Below, one piece after another: positions 8,348 through 16,998 of a stretch of 64,000 bases of DNA. Position 1 is the stretch's first letter; each line of letters starts with the position of its first letter. Origin of the DNA: Bradyrhizobium sp. NDS-1 (lineage in GTDB: Bacteria > Pseudomonadota > Alphaproteobacteria > Rhizobiales > Xanthobacteraceae); assembly GCF_032918005.1 (NCBI RefSeq), contig NZ_CP136628.1, positions 4,759,501 through 4,823,500 on the forward strand, given 5' to 3'. The notes below the pieces were generated by a model. The model was not told where the DNA came from. It did no database searches and saw only the letters and a list, made by a program, of their open reading frames with translations. The position numbers and the translations under genes are program-made.

Positions 8348-9823
8348 ATGCCGGCTGCCGGTCCGTCGTCCGAACCCATCATTCCAACCGCTCCGCTGAC
8401 CTCCCAGATGCGCGATTCGCTGCGCGCGATCGTGGGTGAGAAGGGCCTCATCGAGGACGAGCACGGCAAGCAGCCGTTCGTGACGGACTGGCGCGGACTG
8501 CTGGTGGGCCGTGCCGGAGCCGTCGTCCGTCCCGGCAGTACCGAGGAGGTCGCGAAGGTGGTCAGGCTCTGCCACGACCATGGGGTCGCGATCGTGCCGC
8601 AGGGCGGAAACACGGGCCTGATGGGCGGAGCCACGCCCTGGCCCGCGCATACCGGCATCGTGTTGTCGCTTGGCCGGATGAACCGCGTGCTGGACGTCGA
8701 TGCCACCGGCTATACCATGACAGTGGAGGCCGGCTGCGTGCTGCAGGCTCTGCAGGAGACAGCAAGCCGGCACGACCGGTTCCTGCCGCTCAGCCTTGGC
8801 GCCCAGGGCTCGTGCATGATCGGCGGCAATCTGTCGACCAACGCCGGCGGCGTGCAGGTGCTGCGCTACGGCAATGCCCGCAACCTCGTCCTCGGCCTCG
8901 AGGTCGTGCTGGCCAATGGCGAGGTCTGGGACGGGTTGCGTGCACTCAAGAAGGACAATACCGGCTACGACCTCAAGCATCTCTTCATGGGCGCCGAAGG
9001 AACGCTCGGCATCATCACGAAGGCCGTGCTCAAGCTCTGGCCGGCTCCCAAGGACGTCTGCACCGCGTGGCTGGCGATCCGGGATCCGCGCGCGGCGCTG
9101 GAGATCCTGTCGGAAGCCCATAGCGCCTCCGAGGACAATGTCGGCTCCTGCGAGTTGATGAGCCGCGCCGCCGTCGACATGGTGCTCCGCCACATTCCCG
9201 GCACGCAGGATCCGCTTCGAGCGGACACGCCATGGTACCTGCTGCTCGAATGGTCGTCCTCGCGGGCGCGCCAGGACGGGGCCGAGGGCATCGCGGCGAA
9301 GATGGAGCAATTCCTCGCCGACCAGCTCGAGGCCGGGCGCGTGATCGACGCGGTGATCGCCCAGACCGGAAGCCAATCGCAGAACATGTGGCGCATCCGG
9401 GAAAGCGTCGCCGAGGCGTCCCGCGCCGAGGGGCCGGGGCTCAGCTTTGATGTGTCGGTCGCCATCTCCAGGATTCCGGAGTTCATCGATCTCGGCCTAG
9501 CGGCCGTGCGCGACATTCTCCCGAGCATTCGCCCCTATCCTCTGGGGCACATCGGCGACGGCAATCTGCATTTCTCGTTCATGGGGCCATCAGGTATGGA
9601 TCAGCAGACGCTGACCCAATACAAGGCCGCCATCACCCGTGCCGTGAACGATCTCATCACGTCCATGGGCGGCTCGATCTCGGCGGAACACGGCATCGGC
9701 ATCGACAAGCTCGACGAGCTCAGCCACTACCGCTCGAAGACCGAACTCGACATCATGCGAACCATCAAGCGCGCGCTCGATCCGCAGAACATCATGAACC
9801 CCGGCAAGGTGCTCCGGCTGTGA
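8348..9823 (+). CDS. FAD-binding oxidoreductase, D-2-hydroxyacid (D-2-hydroxyglutarate/D-lactate type) dehydrogenase
   Basis: This 491-aa flavoenzyme is of the VAO/GlcD family. The FAD-binding PCMH domain shows PQGGNTGLMGGATP (84-97) and SCMIGGNLSTNAGGVQVLRYGN. The C-terminal domain shows LGHIGDGNLHFS, a metal/substrate-binding histidine motif, and the closing SAEHGIGIDK. These match D-2-hydroxyglutarate and D-lactate dehydrogenases, which oxidise a D-2-hydroxyacid to the 2-oxoacid and pass electrons to the respiratory chain through ETF or quinone. ATG 8348 follows CCAGGGGAAACAA, a good ribosome-binding site; an in-frame start at 8285 is less likely. It appears monocistronic. Confidence 0.85.
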   Translation: MPAAGPSSEPIIPTAPLTSQMRDSLRAIVGEKGLIEDEHGKQPFVTDWRGLLVGRAGAVVRPGSTEEVAKVVRLCHDHGVAIVPQGGNTGLMGGATPWPAHTGIVLSLGRMNRVLDVDATGYTMTVEAGCVLQALQETASRHDRFLPLSLGAQGSCMIGGNLSTNAGGVQVLRYGNARNLVLGLEVVLANGEVWDGLRALKKDNTGYDLKHLFMGAEGTLGIITKAVLKLWPAPKDVCTAWLAIRDPRAALEILSEAHSASEDNVGSCELMSRAAVDMVLRHIPGTQDPLRADTPWYLLLEWSSSRARQDGAEGIAAKMEQFLADQLEAGRVIDAVIAQTGSQSQNMWRIRESVAEASRAEGPGLSFDVSVAISRIPEFIDLGLAAVRDILPSIRPYPLGHIGDGNLHFSFMGPSGMDQQTLTQYKAAITRAVNDLITSMGGSISAEHGIGIDKLDELSHYRSKTELDIMRTIKRALDPQNIMNPGKVLRL

Positions 9824-9857
9824 TTGGGCTCCCGGCGCCAACAATTTGTTCAACCTT

Positions 9858-9886
9858 GGCGGGCCGCAAAGATGTTGCGACCCGCC
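9858..9886. terminator. Hairpin between convergent genes
   Basis: Arms GGCGGGCCGCAA (9858-9869) and TTGCGACCCGCC (9875-9886) pair over 12 positions with one C/A mismatch around a 5-base loop. It lies between the ends of the plus-strand oxidase and the minus-strand secreted protein, as expected of a bidirectional terminator. Only a short, weak T-rich tail follows. Confidence 0.5.
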
Positions 9887-9915
9887 CGCGGTTCTTAGAG
9901 TGCTATCCGCTGCCC

Positions 9916-10509
9916 TCAAGCCACCGAGCCGCCGCGCGGGTTGACAATCGTATACCCTCGCAGCGAACGCGCGTGCATTCGCGTCGCGCGCCCGCCCGAG
10001 TTGGCGTCATAGGCCATCCAGACATCGCCTCCGAGGTGCTGCTCAAGGACGAAAACGTGACCTCGTCGCGCAGCAACCATTCCCGGTGCGGGTGACGTCC
10101 GCGGAAAGCGGAGCCAGTTGGACGCAAGATTCAATTCCGGGACGATACGGCCGAATACGCGCAGAGCCGCGCCGCAGCCGCAGAACGAGGAGGGACAACC
10201 GGCCGGACGGCCACCGACAACGCCAGCGCCGTGAGCACCGGAGACGGTCGCCGGCGTGGTCGTGCCCCCAGCATCAGTCACTGTCAGTTGTGTCGAGCGG
10301 TACGCTTGCAGCGTGGACCTGGAGATCAGCGAAGATCTGGAAGCCAGCGAGGGCCTGGAAGCCCGCTCGCGTCGCGTCTGCGAATACGAGAAGTCGCAGG
10401 GCATGGTGACGTTGCATTCAGGAGCTTGATGAATGCGATAAGGGCGCGCTTCCGAAGCGACAGAACCCAGGATAACGAGCACGCACGCAGAAAATACTCG
10501 CTTGAACAT
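9916..10509 (-). CDS. Secreted hypothetical protein with a Cys/His hydrolase-like C-terminus
   Basis: This 197-aa protein starts at ATG 10509 behind GGAG and opens with a clear signal peptide (FKRVFSACVLVILGSVASEA). A low-complexity Ser/Arg/Thr region follows, then a cysteine-rich segment (CPSSFCGCGAALRVFG) and a domain containing APGMVAARRGHVFVLEQH and WMAYDANSGG. From memory, rhizobial secreted proteins with a CG(W/x)-type segment followed by PG..V...HV resemble CHAP/NlpC-like cysteine hydrolases, with the Cys and the His of GHV as candidate catalytic residues. Enzyme function is not established. It is probably periplasmic or exported and monocistronic. Confidence 0.6.
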   Translation of the reverse strand: MFKRVFSACVLVILGSVASEARPYRIHQAPECNVTMPCDFSYSQTRRERASRPSLASRSSLISRSTLQAYRSTQLTVTDAGGTTTPATVSGAHGAGVVGGRPAGCPSSFCGCGAALRVFGRIVPELNLASNWLRFPRTSPAPGMVAARRGHVFVLEQHLGGDVWMAYDANSGGRATRMHARSLRGYTIVNPRGGSVA

Positions 10510-10789
10510 TGCAAGGACTCCAAATGAGAGACCCTGCCCCGGGACACGAGAAACCAATAACAGTTTGTCTGAAATGGGCCTAAAGCGCGGCTGAAAATGG
10601 CTGCGTCGCGTGCCACGACTGCACGATCTCATAGCCTACACGTAGCGCCCGAGATGATTAACTCGCAGCGCACGAATGCTCGATCAGCGCGTCAAGCTCG
10701 CGGCGTGCAACCAAGTCGGATTGCGCAAGAAGGATCCAATGAGCGCTCCTCCTCCCCGCGTTGACCGGATCGCCAGGACTCGCTGCCGC

Positions 10790-12487
10790 TCATTGCATCA
10801 TCGCGGCCGCGATCTTCTCCGCCGACATCAACACGGGAAAATTGGTGTTGGCGCACGGCACCACCGGGAAGATCGAGGCGTCCACGACGCGCAGGCCCTG
10901 GATGCCCTTGACGCGGCCTTCCGTATCGACCACCGCCATCGGATCGTCGGCCCGGCCCATGCGGCACGAGCACGAGGCGTGCCAGACACCGATGGTCGCC
11001 TTGCGCACGAAGGCCTCCAGCGCCTCGTCGTGGTTGATCACCTGATCGAAGGTAAAGCCTTCGACGACGAAATTGTCGATCATGTAGTGGCGCAGCGCCG
11101 CCGGCCCGTCCATCAGGGCCGCGGCGATCGTGGTCAGGATCCTGTTCGTCGTATTGACCACACCAATTTTGCGCACGCGGTCGGTGTAGGAGGCGGGGAA
11201 CGGCTTGTCCGTCACCGCCCTGACCGCCTCGCTCATCTGCACGGCCGCCATCTTGCGGAAGCCGCTCATCAGCCGGTCGAGGTCGCGCCGGTCGGACAAC
11301 AGGTTGAACTCGACGATCGGCTCCGCGGCGGGATCGCGCGAGGCCAGCTTGACTTGCCCCGTCTCCGAATAGGTCTTGTTGACGAAGGTGAGCAGCGAGC
11401 CGATCTGCGCACCGACCGCGTGCCAGGCCGACTTGCTGAGCACGACGACGAACATGTCGCCCTTCGGCACGCCTTCGAGTCCCGACGAATAGCGCAGGCC
11501 GACCTGCATGTGGCGCCTTGTATGCTCGTTCATGCGCGCGCCGCGGCGGATGTAGGACGACAGCGAAATCGAGGGATGGTCCATCAGGCGCTGGCCGACG
11601 CCCGCCAGGCCCATCAGGACTGGGATTCCCAGGTCCTTGAGATGGCCGACCGGACCGATGCCGGCGCGCAGGAGGTGCGCCGGCGAGTGGATCGCGCCGC
11701 TGGAGAGGATGATCTCGCGTCCCCGGAACTCCTGCTCACGCCCGCCGACAACGGCCTTCACCCCGACGCATTGCGTGCCTTCGAACAGCAGCTCCCGGAC
11801 CTCCGTGTCCGTAGAGATCGTGAGGTTGGCGCGCTTGCGGGTGTCGCGATCGAGATAGCCCATCGCGGCCGAGACGCGCTGCTCGGCCTGATTGGAATGC
11901 GTCACCGGGAAGAAGCCGTCGACGAATTCGCCGTTCTGGTCCGGCAGATATTGATGGCCGGCCTGCTGGAACGCCTCGGCGAGCGCCTGCGAATGCCTGG
12001 TCCAGTGCTCGCGCGGAATCCGGCGGACCGGGATCTTGCCGTCCTTGCCGTGGAAGGGACCGTCGAAATCGAGGTCGCGCTCGACCTTCCTGAAGAAGGG
12101 CAGCACGTCGGCCCACGACCAGCCCGCAGCGCCGCGCGCGTCCCATTCATCGTAATCGGTCGGCGCGCCGCGGTTGGCCATCTGGCCGTTGATCGACGAG
12201 CCGCCGCCGAGCACGCGCGCCTGCTCGTATTTGCGTAAGGGAGGACGCGCTTCATTCGGATTGTTGTGGCTGACGACCTGGGTCGTGACCTTCAGCTCGG
12301 TCCAGTGGAAGCGCGGATCGAAATAGGCGGTGCCGGGATAGCTGTCCCTGATTTCGGCCGGCTCGTTGCCGGGCGGCGTATCCTGTCCGGCTTCGCAAAG
12401 CAGGACCTTGTTGGCGCTTTTCGCGGAGAGCCGGTGGGCCAGCACGGACCCCGCCGAGCCGCCGCCCACGATGATGAAGTCGTACAC
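10790..12487 (-). CDS. GMC family FAD-dependent oxidoreductase (choline/alcohol dehydrogenase-like)
   Basis: This 565-aa flavoprotein has the N-terminal dinucleotide-binding motif DFIIVGGGSAGSVLAHRLS. The GMC signature regions are also present: LGGGSSINGQMANRG, ILSSGAIHSPAHLLRAGIGP, and a C-terminal segment with the active-site His in WHASCSCRMG. Family members oxidise alcohols (choline, polyethylene glycol, L-sorbose and others) to aldehydes with FAD. The start is GTG 12487 with AGAGGAAG upstream. It lies 170 bases downstream of an acyl-CoA carboxyltransferase and may share its transcript through a palindromic spacer. The alcohol substrate is unknown. Confidence 0.85.
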   Translation of the reverse strand: MYDFIIVGGGSAGSVLAHRLSAKSANKVLLCEAGQDTPPGNEPAEIRDSYPGTAYFDPRFHWTELKVTTQVVSHNNPNEARPPLRKYEQARVLGGGSSINGQMANRGAPTDYDEWDARGAAGWSWADVLPFFRKVERDLDFDGPFHGKDGKIPVRRIPREHWTRHSQALAEAFQQAGHQYLPDQNGEFVDGFFPVTHSNQAEQRVSAAMGYLDRDTRKRANLTISTDTEVRELLFEGTQCVGVKAVVGGREQEFRGREIILSSGAIHSPAHLLRAGIGPVGHLKDLGIPVLMGLAGVGQRLMDHPSISLSSYIRRGARMNEHTRRHMQVGLRYSSGLEGVPKGDMFVVVLSKSAWHAVGAQIGSLLTFVNKTYSETGQVKLASRDPAAEPIVEFNLLSDRRDLDRLMSGFRKMAAVQMSEAVRAVTDKPFPASYTDRVRKIGVVNTTNRILTTIAAALMDGPAALRHYMIDNFVVEGFTFDQVINHDEALEAFVRKATIGVWHASCSCRMGRADDPMAVVDTEGRVKGIQGLRVVDASIFPVVPCANTNFPVLMSAEKIAAAMMQ

Positions 12488-12576
12488 GATTGGCGCTTCC
12501 TCTTGTTCTTGTTGGGAGAGCTTAGCGCGTTATTGTTTTGCCGTGGAAGAACTTTGGATTGCGTCGGTGCCTGCTT

Positions 12577-12634
12577 CTCGTGTCCCGGACGCGCTGCAAC
12601 GCGTAGCGTTGCTGCGCTGCGTCCAGGACACGAG
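12577..12634. repeat. Imperfect palindromic repeat in the spacer before the GMC gene
   Basis: The left arm beginning CTCGTGTCCCGGACGC and the right arm GCGTCCAGGACACGAG pair almost completely, and the inner GCTGCAACG/CGTTGCTGC parts extend the stem. It sits between two same-strand genes, the usual place for REP-like elements of Bradyrhizobium, where it may attenuate or stabilise the polycistronic mRNA. Confidence 0.6.
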
Positions 12635-12657
12635 CGTCACGGCTTGACACAAGGTGC

Positions 12658-14217
12658 TTACGGCCTGATCGAAAAGTTCTCCGGCGGACCGGCCTTGCGC
12701 AAGGGCTCGGCGAGCCGGGCGAACTCGCACAACAGCGAGCGCGTCTTCCGGGGATCGATGATCTCCTCGACCCAGAACTTCTCGGCCGAGCGGAACGGCG
12801 AGCGCAGCTTGTTGAGGCGCTCCTGGATTTCCTCCAGCTTCGCCGCCTTGTCCTCGGCCGCGTCGATGTCGGCGCGATAGGCGGCCTCAATGCCGCCTTC
12901 GAGCGGGAGCGAACCCCAATAGGCCGACGGCCAGGCATAGCGGATCGAGAAGCGGTCTGCCGGCTGGTGCACGACGCCCGCAACACCGAACGCGTTACGC
13001 AGGATCACGGTGCACCAGGGCACGGTGGTCTGGTTGACCGCGGCCATCGCGCGAACGCCGTGACGGATGGTCGCGGCCTTCTCGGCATCGAGGCCGATCA
13101 TGAAGCCGGGACAATCCATGAGATAGACGATGGGCAGATGGAAGGTCTCGGCGAAGTCGACCCAGCGCACCACCTTCTGGCAGGCATCCGCGGTCCAGGA
13201 GCCGCCGTAGTGAAAACTGTCGCTGGCGAGCAGCAGCACCGGCCTGCCCTCGAGCCGTGCAAGGCCGACGATGATCGGCTTGCCGAAGTTCTTGCCGACC
13301 TCGAAGAACGAGCCCTTGTCCACGACGGACTCGATGATGGGCCGCATCTTGTAGACCTGCTTGCGGTTGCGCGGCACCGCGTTGAGCAGCGCTTGCTCGC
13401 TGCGCTCCGGATTGTCGGTGCAGGGCAAGGTCGGCGACAGCTCGTAGACCGACGACGGCAGATAGGAGAGGAAGCGCCGGGCGCAGGCGAACGCCTCTTC
13501 TTCCGTGTCGACGGCGTGATCGACCGCGCCGGCGCGGGTCTGGATGTCGGCGCCGCCGAGCTCTTCCTTCGAGAGGTCCTGCCCCAGCGCCTTCACCACC
13601 GGCGGGCCCGCGACGAACATCGCGGACTTCCTGGTCATGATGGAATAGTGGCTGGCGGCAAGGCGCGCGGCGCCAAGACCCGCGACCGAGCCGAGACCGA
13701 GTGCCACCACCGGCACGCGCGACAGATTCTCCGTCGTGAACCGATACCAGCGCGTGCCGCCGATGCCGCCCGGCAGATTGGCAGCGCCCTTGGTCTCGAT
13801 GGTCTTGACCGAGCCGCCGCCGCCGGAGCCTTCGATGATGCGGACGATGGGCAGACGGAGGTCGTGCGCCATCTCCTCCGCCATCAACGGTTTTGCCGAG
13901 ATCGACGCATCGGCGGAGCCGCCGCGTACGGTGAAATCGTCGCCGACCACGACCACGGTCCGGCCATCGACGCGCGCGCGGCCGAACACGCAGTTCGCCG
14001 GCGTCAGTTTCTTCAGCTCGCCGCTGGAATCGTATTCACCGATGCCGGAGACGGCACCGATCTCGTGGAAGCTGCCTTTGTCGATCAGCTTGTCGATACG
14101 CTCCCGAACAGTCAGCCGGCCCTGGTCATGCTGTCGCTTGACCTTGTCAACGCCGCCCATCTCCCGCGCGAAGGCTTCGCGCCGGGCGAGCTCGTCGAGT
14201 TCCGGCTTCCAGTTCAT
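12658..14217 (-). CDS. Acyl-CoA carboxylase, carboxyltransferase subunit (propionyl/methylcrotonyl type)
   Basis: This 519-aa carboxyltransferase has an N-terminal EFAREMGGVDKVKRQHDQGRLTVRERI-type helix (shown in part) and IIEGSGGGGSVKTIETKG. The first crotonase domain is followed by the second, with VGLARLEGRPVLLLASD and the CoA-pocket segment LIYLMDCPGFMIGLDAEKA-like LPIVYLMDCPGFMIG. It moves carboxyl from carboxy-biotin to an acyl-CoA. ATG 14217 follows TCGGAGGGAGTGA, an excellent ribosome-binding site, even though this start lies 71 bases inside the upstream IclR gene. A free biotin carrier protein is encoded divergently, but no biotin carboxylase is in the window. The acyl substrate is not determined. 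Confidence 0.85.
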   Translation of the reverse strand: MNWKPELDELARREAFAREMGGVDKVKRQHDQGRLTVRERIDKLIDKGSFHEIGAVSGIGEYDSSGELKKLTPANCVFGRARVDGRTVVVVGDDFTVRGGSADASISAKPLMAEEMAHDLRLPIVRIIEGSGGGGSVKTIETKGAANLPGGIGGTRWYRFTTENLSRVPVVALGLGSVAGLGAARLAASHYSIMTRKSAMFVAGPPVVKALGQDLSKEELGGADIQTRAGAVDHAVDTEEEAFACARRFLSYLPSSVYELSPTLPCTDNPERSEQALLNAVPRNRKQVYKMRPIIESVVDKGSFFEVGKNFGKPIIVGLARLEGRPVLLLASDSFHYGGSWTADACQKVVRWVDFAETFHLPIVYLMDCPGFMIGLDAEKAATIRHGVRAMAAVNQTTVPWCTVILRNAFGVAGVVHQPADRFSIRYAWPSAYWGSLPLEGGIEAAYRADIDAAEDKAAKLEEIQERLNKLRSPFRSAEKFWVEEIIDPRKTRSLLCEFARLAEPLRKAGPPENFSIRP

Positions 14218-15121
14218 TCACTCCCTCCGAATTGATCGGCTTGTTATTGTTATGCACGGCCATTGCGACCGGTTTGCGCGGGATACGGTTGTTGAAGACG
14301 TCGCCTTCCGCGCCCTCGACCAGGCTGCTGAGCGACCGGCCGAGCTCGAGCATCAGCGGCGCGACTTCGGCATGCAGCCGTTCCTCGTCGTACATCGCGG
14401 ACAGAAGGCCGATCGTGATGACCACGAAGGTCTGGTACTGCGGCGACCAGATCGGCACCGCGAGCCCGTTGATGTGCGGGCTCCACAGGCCGCAGGCCAC
14501 GACATAGCCGCGCTCGCGCAGCATCTCCCGGTTGGCTTCAATGCGCGGCTTCAGGATCTTCGCGGCCTCGGGAGCCTCCCGTTCCATGTCCGCGATGAAG
14601 GCATCGCCGATCTCCGGCGCCAGCGCCGCGGTGTAGGCCGCGCCCGCGGCGGTCGAGGCCATCGAGATGCGGCTGCCGGTGCCCTCGTGCAGGCCGAGCG
14701 CGGTCGCCGAGCGCGCGAACAGGAGATAGACCAGATGGAAGCGATCGGGGATGACGAAGCCGACCGTCCCCGGCACTTGCTCGGCCACTTCCTGGAGTCG
14801 TTGGCGGATCATGCTGCGCAGCTGCGCGCCCTTCATCATCGAAGCGCTCATCGCCACCGCGCTCGGGCCGATGCGATATTTTTGATCACGCGGCAGATAG
14901 ACCAGCTGTCCCATCCGCGTCAGCGTGTGCGTGAGCCGCGACACCGTCGAGCGCGGCAGACCGCAGCGATTTGAGATCTCGAGATTGCCGAGCCTGCTAT
15001 CGTGGCCCTCGAAGCATCGCAACACGTCGAACGCGCGCGAGACCACCTGGATGACATCTCCCTCGCCGGCATCGCCAGCGAGCATGCCTTGCCTACTCAA
15101 CCGCTCGGATCGTCGTCCCAT
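14147..15121 (-). CDS. IclR family transcriptional regulator
   Basis: This 324-aa regulator has an N-terminal winged helix-turn-helix (about residues 24-85; ISNRCGLPRSTVSRLTHTL is the recognition part). A GAF-like effector domain follows to about residue 275 with GFVIPDRFHLVYLLFARS and MASTAAGAAYTAAL. The C-terminal tail of roughly 45 residues beyond the usual family end is basic and overlaps the carboxyltransferase start by 71 bases. It is divergent from the biotin carrier/TRAP genes across a 94-base gap that holds two overlapping palindromes. It likely controls both directions in response to a pathway metabolite. Confidence 0.85.
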   Translation of the reverse strand: MGRRSERLSRQGMLAGDAGEGDVIQVVSRAFDVLRCFEGHDSRLGNLEISNRCGLPRSTVSRLTHTLTRMGQLVYLPRDQKYRIGPSAVAMSASMMKGAQLRSMIRQRLQEVAEQVPGTVGFVIPDRFHLVYLLFARSATALGLHEGTGSRISMASTAAGAAYTAALAPEIGDAFIADMEREAPEAAKILKPRIEANREMLRERGYVVACGLWSPHINGLAVPIWSPQYQTFVVITIGLLSAMYDEERLHAEVAPLMLELGRSLSSLVEGAEGDVFNNRIPRKPVAMAVHNNNKPINSEGVNELEAGTRRARPARSLRAGDGRR

Positions 15122-15136
15122 GTTCCCTACCGTTTG

Positions 15137-15160
15137 TTCCGCTGTGCGGAATTAAATTCC
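15137..15160. promoter_or_regulatory. Overlapping palindromes, candidate IclR operator
   Basis: TTCCGC-TGT-GCGGAA (15137-15151) and GGAATT-A-AATTCC (15148-15160) are both perfect inverted repeats sharing four bases. They lie 16 bases upstream of the IclR gene start and about 56 bases before the divergent biotin carrier gene. This is where an autoregulating IclR protein would bind. Binding is inferred only from position and symmetry. Confidence 0.5.
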
Positions 15161-15215
15161 ACTTGCAGACGACGCTACCTCAGGCATTTTGCGACGACAA
15201 CAAAAAGGCGATGGC

Positions 15216-15437
15216 ATGCCAGAAATTAAGATCGTCACCGAGGTCGCGGGGCGAATCTGCGCAACTCCCGTGCAGGTTGGAGGAACCGTCGCGGATGGCG
15301 ATGAGATTGTGGTGGTCGAGGCGATGAAGATGGAGATACCGGTGTCCTCGCCCGCGAGCGGCACCATCACATCGCTGCTGGTGAAGCTGGACGATGTCGT
15401 TGCCGAGGGACAGGCTGTTGCGACCGTCGCGAGCTGA
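15216..15437 (+). CDS. Biotin carboxyl carrier protein (biotinyl-lipoyl domain, stand-alone)
   Basis: This 73-aa protein consists of one biotinyl-lipoyl barrel with the biotinylation motif EAMKM, in which K38 would carry biotin. It shows the symmetric halves GRICATPVQVGGTVADGDEI and SGTITSLLVKLDDVVAEGQ. MPEIKI at ATG 15216 is the natural domain start; the frame extends nine codons further but without better signals. It probably carries carboxy-biotin for the divergently encoded carboxyltransferase. The biotin carboxylase that should load it is not in this window. It is the first gene of the plus-strand group leading to the TRAP transporter. Confidence 0.88.
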   Translation: MPEIKIVTEVAGRICATPVQVGGTVADGDEIVVVEAMKMEIPVSSPASGTITSLLVKLDDVVAEGQAVATVAS

Positions 15438-15604
15438 GTGTTCTATCCGTCGTCTGCGCGACAATCTGTCAGCCTTATTCGCGCAGGCAACGGTGCGGCG
15501 TTGCCATCGCTCGATCGCGGTGACATGATCTGCTGCAAACAAAACGTTGTTTCAAACAAAGAAAGAAAATCTTCGCGGCAAAGCGAGGATCATTGGAGGG
15601 AAAC

Positions 15605-16771
15605 ATGCTTCGTGGGCTGATCATACTCGCGCCTGCCTTGGTGGCAGGCATTTCTTTTGCGTCTACACGCTACGCGTTCGCCGAAGACGTCAAGCTGCCG
15701 GCGACCTTGACCTTCACGGCCTATGACACCGGAACCGCCGGCTTCAACATCGCGGTCGGCGTCGGTAAGATGATGAAGGACAAGTTCGGCACCGACGTGC
15801 GCGTGCTCCCCGCAGGCAACGACGTCGCACGGCTCGCGCCGCTGCGCGCCAAGCGGGCGGTCTCCGCGGCGATGGGATCGGGCACCTATTTCGCGCAGGA
15901 AGGCGTATTCGAGTTCGGGTCGAAGGAATGGGGCCCGCAGCCGCTCCAGATTCTGCTCTCGTCCGTCGACTGCAATTGCGGCTCGCTCGCTGTCGCTGCC
16001 GACACCGGCGTGAAGGAGCTGAAGGACCTCAAGGGCAAGCGTGTCGGCTTCGTGGTCGGCTCGCCCGCGCTGAACCAGAACTCGCTCGCGGTGCTCGCCT
16101 TCGCCGGACTGACGCAGAAGGACGTCAAGGCCGTCGAGTTCGCGAGCTACGGCGCGATGTGGAAAGGGCTGATCAACAACGACGTCGATGCCGCCTTCGG
16201 CACCACCATCACCGGCCCCGCCAAGGAGGCCGAGACGTCGCCGCGCGGCCTGATCTGGCCGCCGCTGCCGGCCAAGGACAAGGAAGGCTGGGCGCGGATG
16301 CAGAAGGTCGGCTCGTTCTTCTTTCCGCAGCTGGCGACCTGCGGCGCCGGCATCTCGCCGGACAAGCCGGTCGAGCTCGGCAATTACCCCTACCCGATCT
16401 TCGTCACCTACGCCTCGCAACCCGCCGACCAGGTCTATGCGATCACGAAGGCGATGATTGTAAACTACGATGCCTTTAAGGACTCCGCGCCCGGCGCCGG
16501 AGGTCTCGCCGCCGACCGCCAGACCAAGAACTGGGTGGTGCCGGTGCATCCCGGCGCAGTGAAGGCGCTGAAGGAAGCCGGGCAGTGGAGCGATGCGCAG
16601 GAGACGCACAACAACAAGCTGATCAAGCGGCAGGAGGTGCTCGGCGCGGCGTGGGCGGAGTACGGCAAGTCCAATCCGCAATCGGACGACAAGTCGTTTC
16701 TCGACGGCTGGATGAAGGCGCGCGCAGCGGCGCTTGCGAAGGCCGACATGCCGAACGGGTTCGAGGAATGA
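15605..16771 (+). CDS. TAXI family TRAP transporter solute-binding protein
   Basis: This 388-aa periplasmic binding protein starts at ATG 15605 behind TTGGAGGGAAAC and opens with a Sec signal peptide ending near SRYAFAED-like TRYAFAED (about residues 1-25). The mature part begins LTFTAYDTGTAGFNIAVGVGKMM and has LKDLKGKRVGFVVGSPALNQ, typical of TAXI (TAM-type) receptors. Family members deliver glutamate, glutamine or other carboxylates to a fused TRAP permease, which follows. The presence of a glutaminase two genes downstream fits an amino-acid ligand, but that is inference. A 167-base gap from the carrier gene may hold a separate promoter. Confidence 0.88.
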   Translation: MLRGLIILAPALVAGISFASTRYAFAEDVKLPATLTFTAYDTGTAGFNIAVGVGKMMKDKFGTDVRVLPAGNDVARLAPLRAKRAVSAAMGSGTYFAQEGVFEFGSKEWGPQPLQILLSSVDCNCGSLAVAADTGVKELKDLKGKRVGFVVGSPALNQNSLAVLAFAGLTQKDVKAVEFASYGAMWKGLINNDVDAAFGTTITGPAKEAETSPRGLIWPPLPAKDKEGWARMQKVGSFFFPQLATCGAGISPDKPVELGNYPYPIFVTYASQPADQVYAITKAMIVNYDAFKDSAPGAGGLAADRQTKNWVVPVHPGAVKALKEAGQWSDAQETHNNKLIKRQEVLGAAWAEYGKSNPQSDDKSFLDGWMKARAAALAKADMPNGFEE

Positions 16772-16808
16772 TGAACTCGCTCTCGGCGCCAAGAGGAAGG
16801 TGCGCGCT

Positions 16809-16926
16809 CCCTCCCCCGCTTGCGGGGGAGGGCTGAGGAGAGGGTCTCTTCTCGGCGGGATTCTCCAGGAGGCGAGAGCCCTCACCCGCGCCTTCGGCGC
16901 GACCTCCCCCGCAAGCGGGAGAGATT
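16809..16926. repeat. Pair of inverted GC-rich palindromes (rhizobial intergenic repeat)
   Basis: CCCTCCCCCGC (16809-16819) and GCGGGGGAGGG (16822-16832) form a perfect 11-bp stem with a 2-base loop. A second hairpin with the same wording in reverse (CCTCCCCCGCAAGCGGGAGAG) closes the element near 16904-16924. The two copies face each other around a 60-70 base spacer, the arrangement of BIME-like mosaics. The location between binding protein and permease suggests it tunes their relative expression. Confidence 0.65.
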
Positions 16927-16998
16927 GAAGCCGCGGCGCGAGCGATTCTGACACTGCCATTCGCCTAGCTTGCTTCCAACAACCCACGCGCGGGATCA

